DNA of 64,000 nt from Syncephalastrum monosporum B8922. Its lineage: Eukaryota; Mucoromycota; Mucoromycetes; Mucorales; Syncephalastraceae. The DNA is taken from positions 186,001 to 250,000 of the forward strand of contig JNEN01001200.1 in assembly GCA_000697355.1 (NCBI GenBank), read 5' to 3'. The notes below the pieces were generated by a model. It saw nothing but the letters and a program-made list of their open reading frames with translations, was not told where the DNA came from and searched no databases. Positions 35,009 through 47,690 of the stretch are shown here, piece after piece; the first letter of the stretch is position 1; every line of letters starts with the position of its first letter. A program made the translations under genes and the position numbers.

Positions 35009-36643
35009 CTAGAGCTCATCGTGACCGGTCTCCTCGTCGGCAGCTTCCTTATCAGACGCCTCGACCTTGAGGTTGACCTTGTTGGCGCTGTTCTCGTTGA
35101 TGAACTTGACCAGGCTCTCCTTGGAGCGGTCGCCCTCGTAATCGATCATCTCGTTGGTCTCAGCCTTGAAAAACTTGAGGGTAGGGAAGCCAGAGACCTG
35201 GAAGCCGGCCTCCTCGGGGACGTCGTTCTCAGTACCATCCATCTTGGCGATCACAACCTTGTCGCCTAACTTTTGGGACTCGACCGCCTCACCAAGCTCG
35301 GTCCAGATAGGAGCCAGGCGCTTGCAGTGACCGCACCAGGGGGCATACACCTCGAGGAAGACGTCCTTGCTCTTGTCCATGACGAGCTCGTTGAACTGCT
35401 TGGCCACGACGACCTTGACGGGCTCGTCGTTCTTGGCAGGAATGTCCTCGGACTTGAGGGTGGGAGCAATCTTACCCGCAGCATAGTCATCCACGAAAGC
35501 CTGGATCTCCTTCTCGGTGATCTTCTTGGTCTGGTCAAAGGGATACTTGGCACCGGTGTCAATGTGCTGGATCGCGAACGCGGGCCACTCCTCCTTCAGG
35601 CCGAGATTACCGGCGTGGGGACCGTACTTGGACGCGTCAATGTGGACAAAGTTGATCTTGCCCTTGTGCTTCTCAGCGACGGGCTTGATCGCTTCAATCA
35701 AGGGCTCGCGCTGCTCCTCGGACTCGGCAAAGAGATAAGCAAGCGGCAAACCAGCTTCGGCATAGAAGCCAAAGTTGGAGGCGTCAATCTCATCCAGGAG
35801 CGGGACCGAGTTGGCCTTGATGAAGGCCTCCACCTCGGCCTCGTCCAAGGCACCCGACTTGTCGTTGCGGCCCTCATCAAACTTCTTGTACACAACAAGC
35901 GCAGGCAGCTTCTCGACCTTGTGCTCCTTGGCGAGGTCTTCGTCGGAGACGAGACCAAACATGAAATCGTCGCGCATCTTGTCAGCCACGTTCTTCAGAG
36001 CGACCTTGGATGCCTCGTCCGACTTGGCGGCATAGCCGACGACCACAACGCGGTCCGCATCCTTGAATTCCTCAAAGGTGTCCTTGGTCAGATCGGTGAC
36101 GGCAGGCGCGGCTTGCCTATACATGTGTCAGCATATCCACGTCTTCCCATCTTGTATATATATATATATAGAGTATGTCATGCTCAACTTACTTGATCAT
36201 GTAACTGGCGATGCCATCGGCCTTGCGAGCACCCTTGTACTCGGAGGTGTTGCCCTTGCGGAAGATCTTAAGAGTAGGGTAGCCACGGACTTCGTACTCC
36301 TGGCACAGGTCCTGGTTCTCGGTACAGTCGACCTTGCCAAGCTTAATGTCCTTTTCCTCCAGGATACCCGCAGCCTTCTCATACTCGGGAGCTACCGGCG
36401 ATGTGTAAGTGGTTTTGCTCCCCTTCGCTTACTGTAGCACTCTATGTATGGAAGAAACTTACCCAGAGCCTTGCAGTGGCCGCACCAGGGAGCGAAGAAC
36501 TCGACGAGCATGAGGTCCTCGTTCAGGACCTGCTTGTCAAAGTTGGACTGGTCAAGGCTAATGACCTTGTCCGCAGCCAGGACAGTCTGGGTCATGGCAC
36601 CAAGCGTAGTCGCAAGAGCGGTCCACAGCAATGTAGTCTTCAT
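35009..36643 (-). CDS. PDI1: Protein disulfide-isomerase
   Basis: Model complement(join(35009..36116,36193..36391,36463..36643)), 495 aa. Domain order is a-b-b'-a'. Residues 1-23 are a signal peptide ending TVLAA. The two active sites are both APWCGHCK (near residues 51-58 and in the last quarter). The protein ends HDEL, the ER-retention signal. PDI forms and shuffles disulfides in secretory proteins. The b' region carries the usual AIQHIDTGAKYPF-type substrate-binding surface. The length is normal for the family. The promoter region upstream is GC-poor; no clear unfolded-protein-response element was identified. Confidence 0.96.
36155..36171. repeat. (TA)n run in PDI1 intron 2
   Basis: An alternating TATATATATATATATA stretch lies in the second intron of PDI1, between the donor at 36192 and acceptor at 36117. 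Confidence 0.85.
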
Positions 36644-37155
36644 GATGACACAAGATGAGATGCAGAAAAGAGAAAAAGGAGAAAGAACAGAGTAAAAATA
36701 ATGGAATGACGCGCGCGTTTAAAGCACTCAGCCCTTTCAACCCAAAAAAGAGAGTTCAGGCCCAATGAAATCGAGACACACCAACGCACCAAACTGCTTT
36801 CGGACTCTTTTGGCCGTTGTCCAAGCACAACTCAAATCAAATACTGTTAATCTCGCGCCCGTTTCACACTGACACAGCCCCATCCCTACCTACCGATGAG
36901 ACATGGCAGTCATCTCTGTCTTACTAATCCTATGTCAGCTTTTTTATTATTATCATTCCTTCCTAATTTCTCCTTTTCATTGTGGGTATTATCTTCATGT
37001 CGATAGTCAATAAAGGATGGATCTTTTCCATGACATGATTACTGTAAACGGGAACGTCGCACAAATGTACACCATGCAGCTTTAGCTTCTTATGGTTGTG
37101 ACACCCTCCGGGAAATGCGCTCTGCAGTAACAAAGCAACCTACTAAAGTACTTGA
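36644..37155. other. Intergenic region
   Basis: 512 bases between PDI1 start and the TFIIIC-subunit stop. It contains a GCGCGCG stretch at 36712-36718 in the PDI1 promoter. No gene is supported. Confidence 0.6.
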
Positions 37156-39374
37156 CTATGCCCATTCATCGCCACGTCCCGTGAAGTCGATGCGTAGTAA
37201 ACCAGCTGGGCCACCGGAAGCGATCCATGCTGCGGAGGGCATGTTGGGACACCACGCCACCTGCGAGTATTATGAAAAAGAGAGGGGCGTAAATATTTTT
37301 CCCGATGCGATGCAGAAAATTTCTGCCAAATCCGCTTGCCTCGTTGATACTGGGCTCCAACCCTTCGCATACAATATAGTCTGGCATCTTCTTTGAATCA
37401 TCAATGGACTAGAAAAGAAAAATAAAGCGGTTCAGCACAACCCAATGCGTGCAAAATGTTCCCGCTCACCATCGGTTTGAGACCATCGACATAGTGGAAA
37501 GTTTTGTTGGCTTCGTCATAGTATAGCCGGTACACAATGTTCACTGAAGAGCTCTGCCATCAACAAAAGTGTGAGTGAACCTGGCCTGCCTCGTTGATCC
37601 AGGAGCGTGAGTTTATACCTTGCCCTTGCGTCGATGAAAATGGCTATTGTAGCACTTGACATAACCATCCTGGCTGCCAATGACAGTGAAGGGGTGAGAC
37701 TCGGCCGCGGCCATGCATAGCGTTCGTCCTGCATTGTCTGCCATTTTCTGGCCCATCATCAGGTCGTCCGTGTCGAGCGTAAAAACCTCGCGCGAGTATT
37801 CATCCGCATCCGTAAATTGAATCACATCCGTGTAGCCAGGCCACGCGAGGTTGCGCAAAATATCTGAGCAAAGAAAAAAAACCCAAAAAAAAAAAAAAAA
37901 AAGATAAATGGAGAGTCGATATCATCGGCTTCTTTGTTTTACATCGAGAACGGAGGAGCGTCGCGCAAACATCCGGATCGCGTACGTCAATGATGCCAAT
38001 ACAGCCGTCATTGCCTGTGGCGATCAGGTTGACAGGCTCGTCGATGCCGTTCCATGCCAACTTGCGCATGGCAGACTCGCCCAAGCGTGGAATACTTTCA
38101 ATGTAGTCGTCCATATCGTCGATGGGCGTAGTGGCAGCAAGAGCCTTCTGCATGTTGTAGATTCGTACGCTGCCTGATATGTATACGATCAGCATATGGT
38201 TTTAACCAGCTACTTGACTTTTTCTTTTTACCGTTATCATATCCAATGGCAAGCCGCTGAGTGCCGCCCCAAGCATGTGTGGTAGGCAACAAGGCACAAG
38301 GTCCGATTACACAGTGGGCCCGATCGAGTCGCACTGGGGAATGCCGTGTGTGCCTATGTCAGAAAAAGAAAACAAAAGGGAGCGAATGGCTTACTGTATA
38401 TGGTTTCATTTGGGTCTTGTATTTCCAGTTGCCTCCGCAGGGCCTTAGGGTGAGGGATAATCATGACACGGACCGAGCCATCACCAAAGACGGCGCTGAG
38501 GATGCCCAGTTTTGGTAACTGCTTTTCATCGTCGGTCGTCTCCTCATAGGTACCATAAGGACACCATTCGACTCCCAGAACAGGCCCATACTCATGTAGA
38601 ATGCACAGTTCCAGCGTGTTCTCCAAGGGCTCTTCAGACGACAGGCGCAGGCGCCAGAGCTGTATACAGTTCTTGTAGGCAGTCTGGACGGCGATCTCAC
38701 GTGTTTCGTCCTCCGCGCCTTGATAGCACCCGACGGCCAAGTATTCTGTGCAGGGTTCGCTGTCGGCTGAAGGCCGCTTGGGAGCAAATGCGAGACCGTT
38801 CACTGCTGCGGCAACGTTGATCAGCAGACCGCGTTTCTTCGGCATCACATCCACTGGTAGTAGGCTGTGTTAATAAAACAGCGTACAACGTTTCGGCGGG
38901 GGGAGGGCAAAAGTGAGGTACCTAAATGAGCGCTTGCACCTGGCAAAAGGCTGAGGTGTTTCTTGTCGTGGATGCCCAGCACTGCCTGACGCGCAGGTTT
39001 GTCAAACGGAAGATAGGGCTGTGCCTCACTGGTATGCTAAGGTATAAGGGTGAGATGTATGATGAGAGTCGACAACATACGCGGCATTGCAAAAGCGCCA
39101 GTCTGATAAGGAAGGGTGGAGGTGAGAGTGGCTCCGTCGGTCCATGAGCTCGGACGTGTCGAATTGCCTCTTCTTCAGCGGGCCTCTTTCATCGAGACTG
39201 GCCTCGATGACGGGCAGGTTGTCTGCGACCTGGCACAGGGTGGTACGGGGTGCCCATCGACGCATGAATATGTGAAATGATAGGAAGAAGAAAAGACAGC
39301 CACCGTGACGGCTCCCGCTTCCCCCCATTCACAAATCGCAATTCAGCTCGTCGGACTTTCACCCAACTGTCCAT
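37156..39374 (-). CDS. TFC6: TFIIIC WD40 subunit (Tfc6/Sfc6/GTF3C2 type)
   Basis: Model complement(join(37156..37260,37373..37408,37470..37553,37619..37863,37943..38173,38232..38333,38395..38853,38922..39028,39081..39229,39333..39374)), 519 aa. TFIIIC binds the B box of tRNA genes for RNA polymerase III. Landmarks are VNGLAFAP, CILHEYGPVLGVEWCP, GILSAVFGDGSVRV, PHPKALRRQ, MRKLAWNG, and the C-terminal VAWCPNMPSAAWIASGG followed by GLLRI, all typical of this WD40 subunit. The C-terminal exon was placed by that last motif. The N-terminal exon (starting MDSWVKVRRAELRF, donor GTGAAT) is the least certain part. The protein is shorter than human GTF3C2 because it lacks a long N-terminal tail. Shares a 115-base divergent promoter with RPO41. 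Confidence 0.83.
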
Positions 39375-39489
39375 GCCAAATGGATGTTTTTTTGTCCTCT
39401 TTGACAGGTTTTTTTTTTCTCCACCAGGGAAATAGGACAACTTCCTTCACTTTCCCCCCACCCATCCTCTCCGCTTCCTATCTCTCCCA
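39375..39489. promoter_or_regulatory. Divergent promoter, TFIIIC subunit / RPO41
   Basis: 115 bases between opposed start codons, containing a poly(T) run at 39411-39419 and a C-rich, TC-rich stretch toward RPO41. If the TFIIIC-subunit start lies further in, the promoter is up to about 220 bases. Confidence 0.55.
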
Positions 39490-42400
39490 ATGTCGCTAGC
39501 GCTTGCAAGACAAGCTGGCAGACTACACAAAACGAGCCGACGCCTCTGGCGTCAATACCCTCCTCCGTCGGCGGCCCATGCCCAAGCCCATGCACATGCT
39601 CATGTTTATGCTCGATCTCCCTTAAGGCTGCCATTCCTGCGGACGAATGCCACCGCAGCCCATGCGTCTGTGCGAGAGGAAGAACACCGTGACCTGTTTG
39701 AGGCGATTGCCGACGAGCAGTCTCGAAAGAACCCGATTATCCTGCCCAACCCGGCCCTGGACTCGTTTCGCTTGACCGCCCGTGTGCTTCCGTCCAACGT
39801 CGCCGAGCAGTTTGCTATTCTCAATGCCTGCATCCAGTCCGGTGCGATGGACAGAGCCGAGCGTATCATGCAGGAGATGTACAAGAGCAAGAACGAGGAG
39901 ATGCGGGTCTTTTTGGATATCCACATCTACAACTCGTTCTTGAACGGATTTGCCTCGGCCGCCCAGCCCCTCAACAAGCAGTGCTTGATGTGGTACGACG
40001 GCATGCGCAAGTACGGTCTGACTGCCAACGCAGATACCTACGCCATCGTCATCAAGACTTTCATCCGCAGCGGAAGCTATCACACGGCCCGTGCCACCCT
40101 CAACGAGATGCGGGAAAACAACATTGACCTGCAACAGATGATGGACTCCATTTTCTTGACTGAGAAGGATACGCCTATGTTTCGAAAGGTAAATTAAAAA
40201 AAATCACTCCAAAGAGAGAAGGAAGAGGAAGAGAAAAGGCTCATGTTTAACACTGAATCATTAGCTTGTCGAAGAAGGCATGCGTGGCACGAACGCTCAG
40301 TCACAGCAGGCACTGCAGGAACTGGATGCGATTATCGCCAAGCAGCAGGGAGAAGAACTGGTGGCGCCGCGCATGGTCCCCACCGCCCAACTCGACCTGG
40401 AGCCCATGGAGGACCTGCCCGAGGCACGGTCGACTGGCACAGTCGGCGTCAAATTCCTGCAAGAGCAGCTCGACTCGCTGCGTGATTTCGACAAGGTGCA
40501 AAAGGCAGACCCGTATGAGCTGCAGCGCGAGCTGGAACAGCAAGGCTACGATGTGGCTCTGCAGCGCCTCCTGCACATGAAGGAATCTAGCGTCGAACGC
40601 GGTGACAAGCTGGCTGCCATGAACCTGACTCCCCTTCGCCAGATCATGTGGGACTGGCACCAGCAGACGGTCCCGCTCATCCGTGAAGAAGTCGAGCGCG
40701 TCAAGAACTTGAGCATCAAGGAAGCCGAACGTCAGCCTCACACCGCTCTCCTCCAAGTGCTGCCGCCCGAGAAGCTCGCCATGATCACGATGCTGGAACT
40801 CCTGCGCCTGCACAACTCGTCCGGCATCGCCGACGGCATGAAGACCGCCCGTGCGGTCATCGATGTGGGCAAGGCAGTTGAAATGGAATACAATGCGGTG
40901 CAGATGAAACGCTCCGGCAAGTCTGTCGCGCGCAACAATCAAGAACTGCATTCGCTCTTTTCCAGCGGTAAGCTATTCAACATGGCGGTGCGTAAAGTGT
41001 ATGAGAAGCAGGCTGCGTCTCAGGCCTCGCTCTCGCACATGGTTGAGTCCGCTGAGGGCGACACGGGTATGCATGGCGACGGCCTTACCTGGGTGCCCGT
41101 CTGGCCGAGCGCGACGCGCGCCAAGGTCGGTGGTATCCTGACCAGTATCTTTATCGAGTCTGCCAAGATTCCTCAACGTAGCTGGGATCCCGAGACCGGC
41201 GAAAAAATGCAAGTGCTTATAAAGTGTGTACTTGAATCACTCTGGCTAACATGTGTTTTCTATAGCATGGAGGCTATCCCTGCCTTCTTCCATACATACC
41301 AGTACGTCAAGGGCAAGCGTGTGGGCGTCATCAAGTTCTCTGAACCGCTGACAAACCTGCTCTCCCGCGAGCCCGTGCGTGAGACGCTTCACCCGCGCTT
41401 GCTCCCCATGATTGTGCACCCGCAGCCCTGGATCCGCCACGACTCTGGTGGCTACCTCTCTGCCAAATCGTCGTGCATGCGTATCAAAGATTCCCCCGAG
41501 CAACTGCTCTACCTCGACAAGGCGTGCAAGGAAGGCAAACTGACGACCGTCTTGGCTGGCCTCGACGTCTTGGGCTCAACCAAGTGGCGTGTCAACAAAA
41601 AGGTGTTCAAAACCATCCTCGAGGTCTGGAATCAGGGCGAGCCGCTGGCGTCCATCCCACGTGCGATTGAACACAAGGCCGAGCTGCCTGAAAAGCCGCC
41701 GAACTTTGATACGGATCCCAAAGCCAAGTTCCGCTGGGTCACGGAAGTCAAGGCGATCCAGACGAAAGAGAAGAACGAACACAGTATTCGCTGCGATGTC
41801 AACTACAAAGTTGAAACAGCCCGCCGAGTAAGTGATGCATGATTTTTTTTTGTTTCTAAATAACTTATGGTGTGCATAGTTCTTGAATCTGCCCATGTAC
41901 TTCCCACACAACATGGATTTCCGTGGCCGTGCCTACCCTATCCCGTCAACACTCAACCATCTTGGCAGTGATTTGTGCCGTGGCCTGCTCCACTTTGATG
42001 TCGCGAAGCCATTAGGTGCCAAAGGCTGGGAATGGCTGCAGATTCATTTGGCCAATTTGTACGGCTATGACAAGTAAGTAGTGGTGATGTAGTATATAGC
42101 TGTAGAAGCAGAATGTGCTGATCTTTCTGTTTTCTTCCAGATTCTCTTTCACGGAGCGTCGTGAATTCACTGTCAAAAACATGGACAACATCCTGGACTC
42201 TGTCGACAACCCGTTGGGTGGCAAGCGTTGGTGGTTAGAAGCCGAGAATCCCTGGCAGTGTCTTGCAGCCTGCCACGAGGTGGCTGAGGCCTGGCGAAGT
42301 GGCAAGCCAGAGGAATTCATGTCACGGATACCCGTTCATCAGGATGGCACCTGCAACGGTCTGCAGCATTACGCTGCACTCGGTGGTGATCTTGCCGGTG

Positions 42401-43692
42401 CACAGGCTGTGAACCTGGCGCCTGGTGACCGCCCTGCCGATGTGTACACCGGTGTCGCCGATCTGGTGAACAAGATTGTTGAAAAGGAAGCGGCTGAAGG
42501 TGATGAGGTTGCCCAGCTGCTGCAGGGCAAGATCAGCCGCAAGGTCGTGAAGCAGACTGTCATGACCAACGTGTACGGTGTGACATTCATTGGTGCCCGT
42601 GCGCAGATTGAGAACCGTCTGCGTGAACGTGGTGATATCCCGCAGGACAAAGTGTACATTTGCGCGGGCTATCTCGCCAAGAAGGTGTTTGCATCGCTCG
42701 GTGAAATGTTCAATGGTGCCCGCCAGATTCAAGACTGGCTGACTGACTCGGCACGTCGCATTGCGCGCAGTGTGCCTGTGGAGGCGCTCGAAGAAGCCGG
42801 CATTATTCCCTCCGAGGATGGCAGCCAGGCCAAGAAGGAAAAGACGGAATCGAAGACACGCGGCAAGAAACGTGCGAAGCGCACATTCTCGGCGCGCAAC
42901 CCAAGCAGCAACCAGCAGACGTCCGTCATCTGGACGACCCCGCTCGGTCTACCCATCGTGCAGCCCTATCGCCGCTCGGGCAAGAAGCAGGTCGCAACAC
43001 TGCTCCAGACCGTCTTTATCGAGGACCCAGCCGCTGCACGGCCCGTCAATGCCATCAAACAGAGCACGGCTTTCCCGCCCAACTTTATCCATTCGCTTGA
43101 CGCAAGTCATATGCTCATGACCGCCCTTGCCTGTCAGAAGGAGGGTCTGACCTTCGCCTCTGTTCACGACAGTTACTGGACCCACGCCTGTGACGTGGAC
43201 GAGATGAACAAGGTCATTCGAGACCAGTTTATCGAACTTCATAAGCAGCCGATCATGGAGAACCTGATGCAGGAGTTCAAGGTCCGTTATAGCGACTTCA
43301 AGGTGCCGGTGATGAAGGATATCAAGGGCGGTGAGAGCAAACCGGTCGGCGTCGACGAGGAAGAGGCGTTGACGCCCAAGCTCGGTTTCAACCAGAATGA
43401 GGCTGCCCATGCGGGTGCAAACACGCTCGAGGAGAAAAAGGCTGGTGACGCGCAGGATGCGATGGACGTCTTGTTTGGCCTCGGCCCGAACGCAGCTGTG
43501 GATACCGAAGAGGAGGCCCACGATGAAGTCGAGGATGAAGCGCAGACCATCGACGAAGAGGAGAAGCCAAAGAAGAGATCAGTTTCCAGGCGGTACGTGC
43601 ACACCTGGGACGACCTCGAATTCTTGCCACTCCCGAAAAAGGGCGAGTTTGATATCAACCAGGTCAAAGAAAGCAATTACTTCTTCCATTAA
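39490..43692 (+). CDS. RPO41: Mitochondrial DNA-directed RNA polymerase
   Basis: Model join(39490..40188,40265..41223,41266..41827,41880..42073,42141..43692), 1321 aa. The N-terminus is Arg/Ala/Ser-rich without early acidic residues, consistent with a mitochondrial presequence. PPR-like helices ([16 protein letters not shown]) follow. The C-terminal T7-like core is complete: [38 protein letters not shown] with the first catalytic Asp, the O-helix region [15 protein letters not shown] with catalytic Lys and Tyr, and [16 protein letters not shown] with the second Asp. A fungal insertion with basic [17 protein letters not shown] sequence lies in the fingers. Intron 2 (41224-41265) is 42 nt, a multiple of three and has no in-frame stop. 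RPO41 transcribes mtDNA and primes its replication. Confidence 0.97.
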
Positions 43693-44193
43693 GCAAGCAA
43701 GCTTCACGGCTGCTCTTCATTATTTGTATTTATCTTCATCCCCCCCCCTCCTCTTCTCCTCCTTCCGTTTCCCCCACATACATTCACCTTCATTAAGCCA
43801 TGTACTTATTTCTTCCTCACTGCACTTGCATCATTTCAGCAAAACATAATCACACGTTATAGAACTGTTTATTTGATATTTATCAATGTCATTGGAATCC
43901 TTGATATAAAGTCTTACATCCTCATACTACTTGCTGGCCTCGGCTTGTGTCAAGCTTGTCCCATTGCGAGCGACATATCCTGCTCTTTTTCCTTGTAGAT
44001 GTATGATCCTTCTGCTGGTGACATAGACTTGCGCCCACACGACAGGCAACAAGGTGTAGTATTCGAGTATTGGATTGGCATAGTTTTACCTTTTGGGCAA
44101 AATGAGTGGGATAAAACTCCGCCTCGGGCAGCTCTTGGTCCATAGGCAATTTCGGCGCAGTGGTGATTTCCTCCTTCCTTTAAATCCATAACC
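43693..44193 (+). other. Intergenic region, RPL33 promoter
   Basis: 501 bases with the RPO41 3' UTR (C run at 43741-43749) and the upstream region of the ribosomal-protein gene. No gene. Confidence 0.6.
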
Positions 44194-44731
44194 ATGTCTC
44201 GGTACGTACCCAGTCGACACCCACCAACACACAGCCGTCCATCCCAGAAGAACCAAGACGATGTTACAGACGGATGGATGGATGGACTGATAGATGGATG
44301 GGTGGATGACCGAATGGAAGGATGATTGAGGGATGGATGGATGTACTCATACAATCTGCTTAGCTTGTACGCCAAGGGCCGCGTTTTGGGTTACGAACGT
44401 GCCAAGCACACCCAGAACCCCAACGTTTCGCTCCTCAAGCTTGAGGGTGTTCAGACCTCGGACGATGCCAAATTCTACCTCGGCAAGCGCGTTGCCTACG
44501 TCTACTCTGGCAAGAAGGCCATCAACGGTTCCAAGGTCCGTGTGATCTGGGGTCGCATCGGCCGCGTCCACGGCAACAACGGTGTCGTCAAGGCTCGCTT
44601 CCGCAACAACCTCCCCGCCAAGACCTTTGGCGCCACCGTCCGTGTCGTAAGTGCTACCATCTGCATGTCAAGGAATGAGACACTCATGCGAATGTTTCTT
44701 TTGTTAGATGCTTTACCCCTCGAGCATCTAA
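44194..44731 (+). CDS. RPL33: 60S ribosomal protein eL33 (L35a)
   Basis: Model join(44194..44201,44364..44646,44708..44731), 104 aa. Conserved blocks [51 protein letters not shown] and [16 protein letters not shown] are unmistakable; the end MLYPSSI matches the eukaryotic family. The first coding exon is only 8 nt (M-S and two bases of Arg), which is common for fungal ribosomal-protein genes with an intron right after the start. The first intron (162 nt) carries a GGAT tandem repeat. The product has a shorter N-terminus than the yeast protein by a few residues. Confidence 0.96.
44270..44342 (+). repeat. GGAT/GATG tandem repeat in RPL33 intron 1
   Basis: Imperfect GGATGGATG units spread over about 70 bases of the first intron, ending about 20 bases before its acceptor at 44363. 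Confidence 0.85.
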
Positions 44732-45247
44732 AGTGGCAGTCGTTTGGCATCAATAAACTACATGGCAAAACTAATTCGTCTTTCGTCTGTTCCTTTTTTT
44801 TTTTCTTCCTTTTCCGATTTACGACGCACCTGCACACACTATCATCAACAGCAGTACACACGCCGTTGATACAATTACCAGCTGGAACGGGTTTCAACCT
44901 ATTGCTTGAGCATCTGATAGCCATTGCATTTTGCTGGATGAATGAATTTACAATATGCAGGCACTCATTGTATGGCTGAAAAAAAAACTAGAAGGGAGAC
45001 AACCATACTACAGCCAATATCTGGATACAGAAATTGCATGCCTTACCAATCAACTGTAGCGAGGTCGGCTAAAAGCCTCCAACTTAGAGATATACCACTC
45101 TATCATCGGGCATAGTACGACAATCAATATAATCCAGTTGAAGAAGCGAGTGATGTATTATGTGCCTGGCATCTTGAGAAGATCGCGTCACAATGAAATG
45201 AGCATGATATACATACATGCATACATATATTATGATAAGCTGGTTTC
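44732..45247. other. Intergenic space between convergent genes
   Basis: 516 bases between the RPL33 and transketolase stops; AT-rich with T runs near 44795. No gene. Confidence 0.6.
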
Positions 45248-47690
45248 TTAGATCTTGTAACCGACCGGAGGGACGTAGCCGAGTTTAGTAAAGAAGGCAA
45301 GAGCCGCCTCCGCCTTACTCGCGACCGCGTTGGCTGTTATGTTGAAATGCTGGTACAAGTCCTTGATAGGGCCTGATGTACCAAAGCCCACCATGCCAAC
45401 GTGCGCATGTGCATAACGCTCCCAGCCATGAACACCGAGCGCCTCAACCGAGACGATGGGGAGACCAGGCGTGAACACCGTCTCCTTGTAGGCTGCCGGC
45501 TGTGCATCATACAGTTCGGTACAGGGCATCGATACTACACGAGCCGGGATGCCTTTCTGGGCCAAATTCTCGGCTGCCTCGATGGCAATGGCGACTTCAG
45601 AGCCGGTACCGACCAAGATGACCTTGGCGTTGGGCTGGTCCCGAAGTACATATGCTCCCTGAGCGACACCCTCCAGGCTAGACCCCTCCAGGTTGGGAAG
45701 AGGCTGGCGAGAGAGAGACAAGATAGTGGGCATGGTAGTCGCCCGAAGTGCGCAGAGGTAGGCTCCCGAGGTCTCGTTACCGTCAGCAGGTCGAATGGTG
45801 AGCATGTTGGGCGTCGAACGCGTGAGCAGGAGGGTTTCAATAGGCTGATGAGTAGGGCCGTCCTCGCCAATACCAATTGAATCGTGAGTCATGACGTAAA
45901 TGCAGCGCAGATGCATCAAAGCAGACAGACGGGCGGCACCCCAACCATATCTATGTAATGACATAGCATATGAGCTTATGCATATCAGTAGAAAGATCAT
46001 GTTTTCAATTTACGTCAGGAAGTTCAAGAAAGTGGCACCGATAGGGATGGCCGAGCCATAGCAAGCCATGCCGTTCATGATGGCAAACATACCATGCTCA
46101 CGTACACCGTACAAGAAGTACTGACCCGCATAGTCACCAAAACCTGTAGAGGGCTACATTACATTAAGCAAGTCGCTCCTAAAGTGAAATTAACTATAGA
46201 CGTTTACTTACATGCTGAAAATCAGTGACACCCTTCCATTTTGTCATGGTCGACGGTGTCAGGTCAGCCGAGCCGCTTGTGAAGTCAGGAATAATGGGTG
46301 CCAGTGCGTTCAACACCACCTCAGAGAACTTGCGGGTAGCCATGGGCGGGTCGCTGGGCGAGAAGCGCGGCAGCGCATGTTCCCAGTTCTGAGGAAGCTC
46401 CTTCGCAAAGCGACGCTTGATCTCGGCAGCTTCATTAGGGTACTCAGCAGCATATTTCTCAAACAGCTTGTTCCACTCGGCTTCATAATCGGCGCCGTGC
46501 TGGATACGTGGGGCATAGAAGTCGTAAACCTTCCATAATAGAGTATATGAGAACTTTGTCATCGTCTTCGATGAACGGGCACCATACCTCTTGAGGCACA
46601 TAAAATCGCTTTTCTGGGTCAAAACCAAACTTCTCCTTCAGCTGATGGATATCATCAGCTACAGGATTAGCAAATAATAAGCATTTATTAAGTATAGGTA
46701 CGGTTTCCTGCTCACCTTTCAAGGGGGAGCCGTGCGCCTTCGGCATGTCTTGAACCAAGGCGCCGTAGCCGATTGTAGTTCTGACCCGGATTAAGGATGG
46801 CTTGTCCGTTACCGCCTGGGCTTCGCGTATCGCCTTATCAATACCCTCAACATCCAGGTTACCATCCTCAACGGTCAGCACATGCCATCCGTATGACTCA
46901 AACCGCTTCATTGTATCCTCAGAGAACTGAACCTCGTTGTGGCCGTCGATAGAGAGATCATTATCATCATACAGACAGATCAGCTTGCCCAGTTTCCAGT
47001 GTCTACATAGCACATTAATGTTCAGAGCCAGCTGCTTTTCCTCCCGACTTACCCTGCGAGCGAAGCCGCCTCCGAGGCAACACCCTCTTGCATGCAGCCG
47101 TCACCGAGCATGACGTAGGTGTAGTTATTGAAGATCTCGTAGCCAGGTCGATTGTATTTGGCAGCCATGTGCTCTTGCATAACAGCAAGGCCCACACCGT
47201 TTGCAATACCTATTTGCAACATCTTTCAGCCTCCTGTCCACTTCTAACAGTTTAAATATAAACAGTACCTTGTCCGAGAGGACCTGTGGTCACGTCAATG
47301 CCGTCTGTATCACCGCGTTCGGGATGACCAGGACATTTGCTGCCCAATTGACGGAAGCTCTTGAGATCATCGATTGACACGTCGAAGCCCAAAAAATGCC
47401 AGATAATGTACTGAAGCGCGCATACGTGGCCGTTGGACAGTACAAAACGGTCCTTATTGATGAACTGTGAATTCTTGGGGTTGATGTTCATGAAACGATG
47501 GAATAAGACATGGGCCATAGGCGCGCATCCGATCGAGCCACCTTTCACACGTGTTGGATAGAACGTCAAAAATATATTCATCCAGTTCATGGATAGAAAT
47601 ACCTGGATGTCCCGAATTTGTGGCGCTGGTCACATCTGCTGCGAGAACACGCATTGTATCAATGGCACAACGATCGAGTGCCTGAACCAT
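45248..47690 (-). CDS. TKL1: Transketolase
   Basis: Model complement(join(45248..45950,46014..46153,46212..46529,46588..46658,46716..47002,47053..47209,47269..47541,47603..47690)), 678 aa. It is a thiamine-diphosphate enzyme of the non-oxidative pentose phosphate pathway. The N-terminal domain has [33 protein letters not shown] and the ThDP motif [18 protein letters not shown] followed by DDNDLSIDG. The middle domain has [31 protein letters not shown] and [18 protein letters not shown]. The C-terminal domain includes [14 protein letters not shown]. Length is normal (about 680 aa). The HPGAP motif common in the family reads HPGGS here. Start is the first ATG in frame (47688-47690). Confidence 0.96.

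Noticed and set aside
37166..37387. Uninterrupted minus-strand frame at the TFIIIC-subunit 3' end
   Set aside because: Reading through gives no conserved sequence, whereas splicing 37372-37261 produces the family's VAWCPN and WIASGG motifs.
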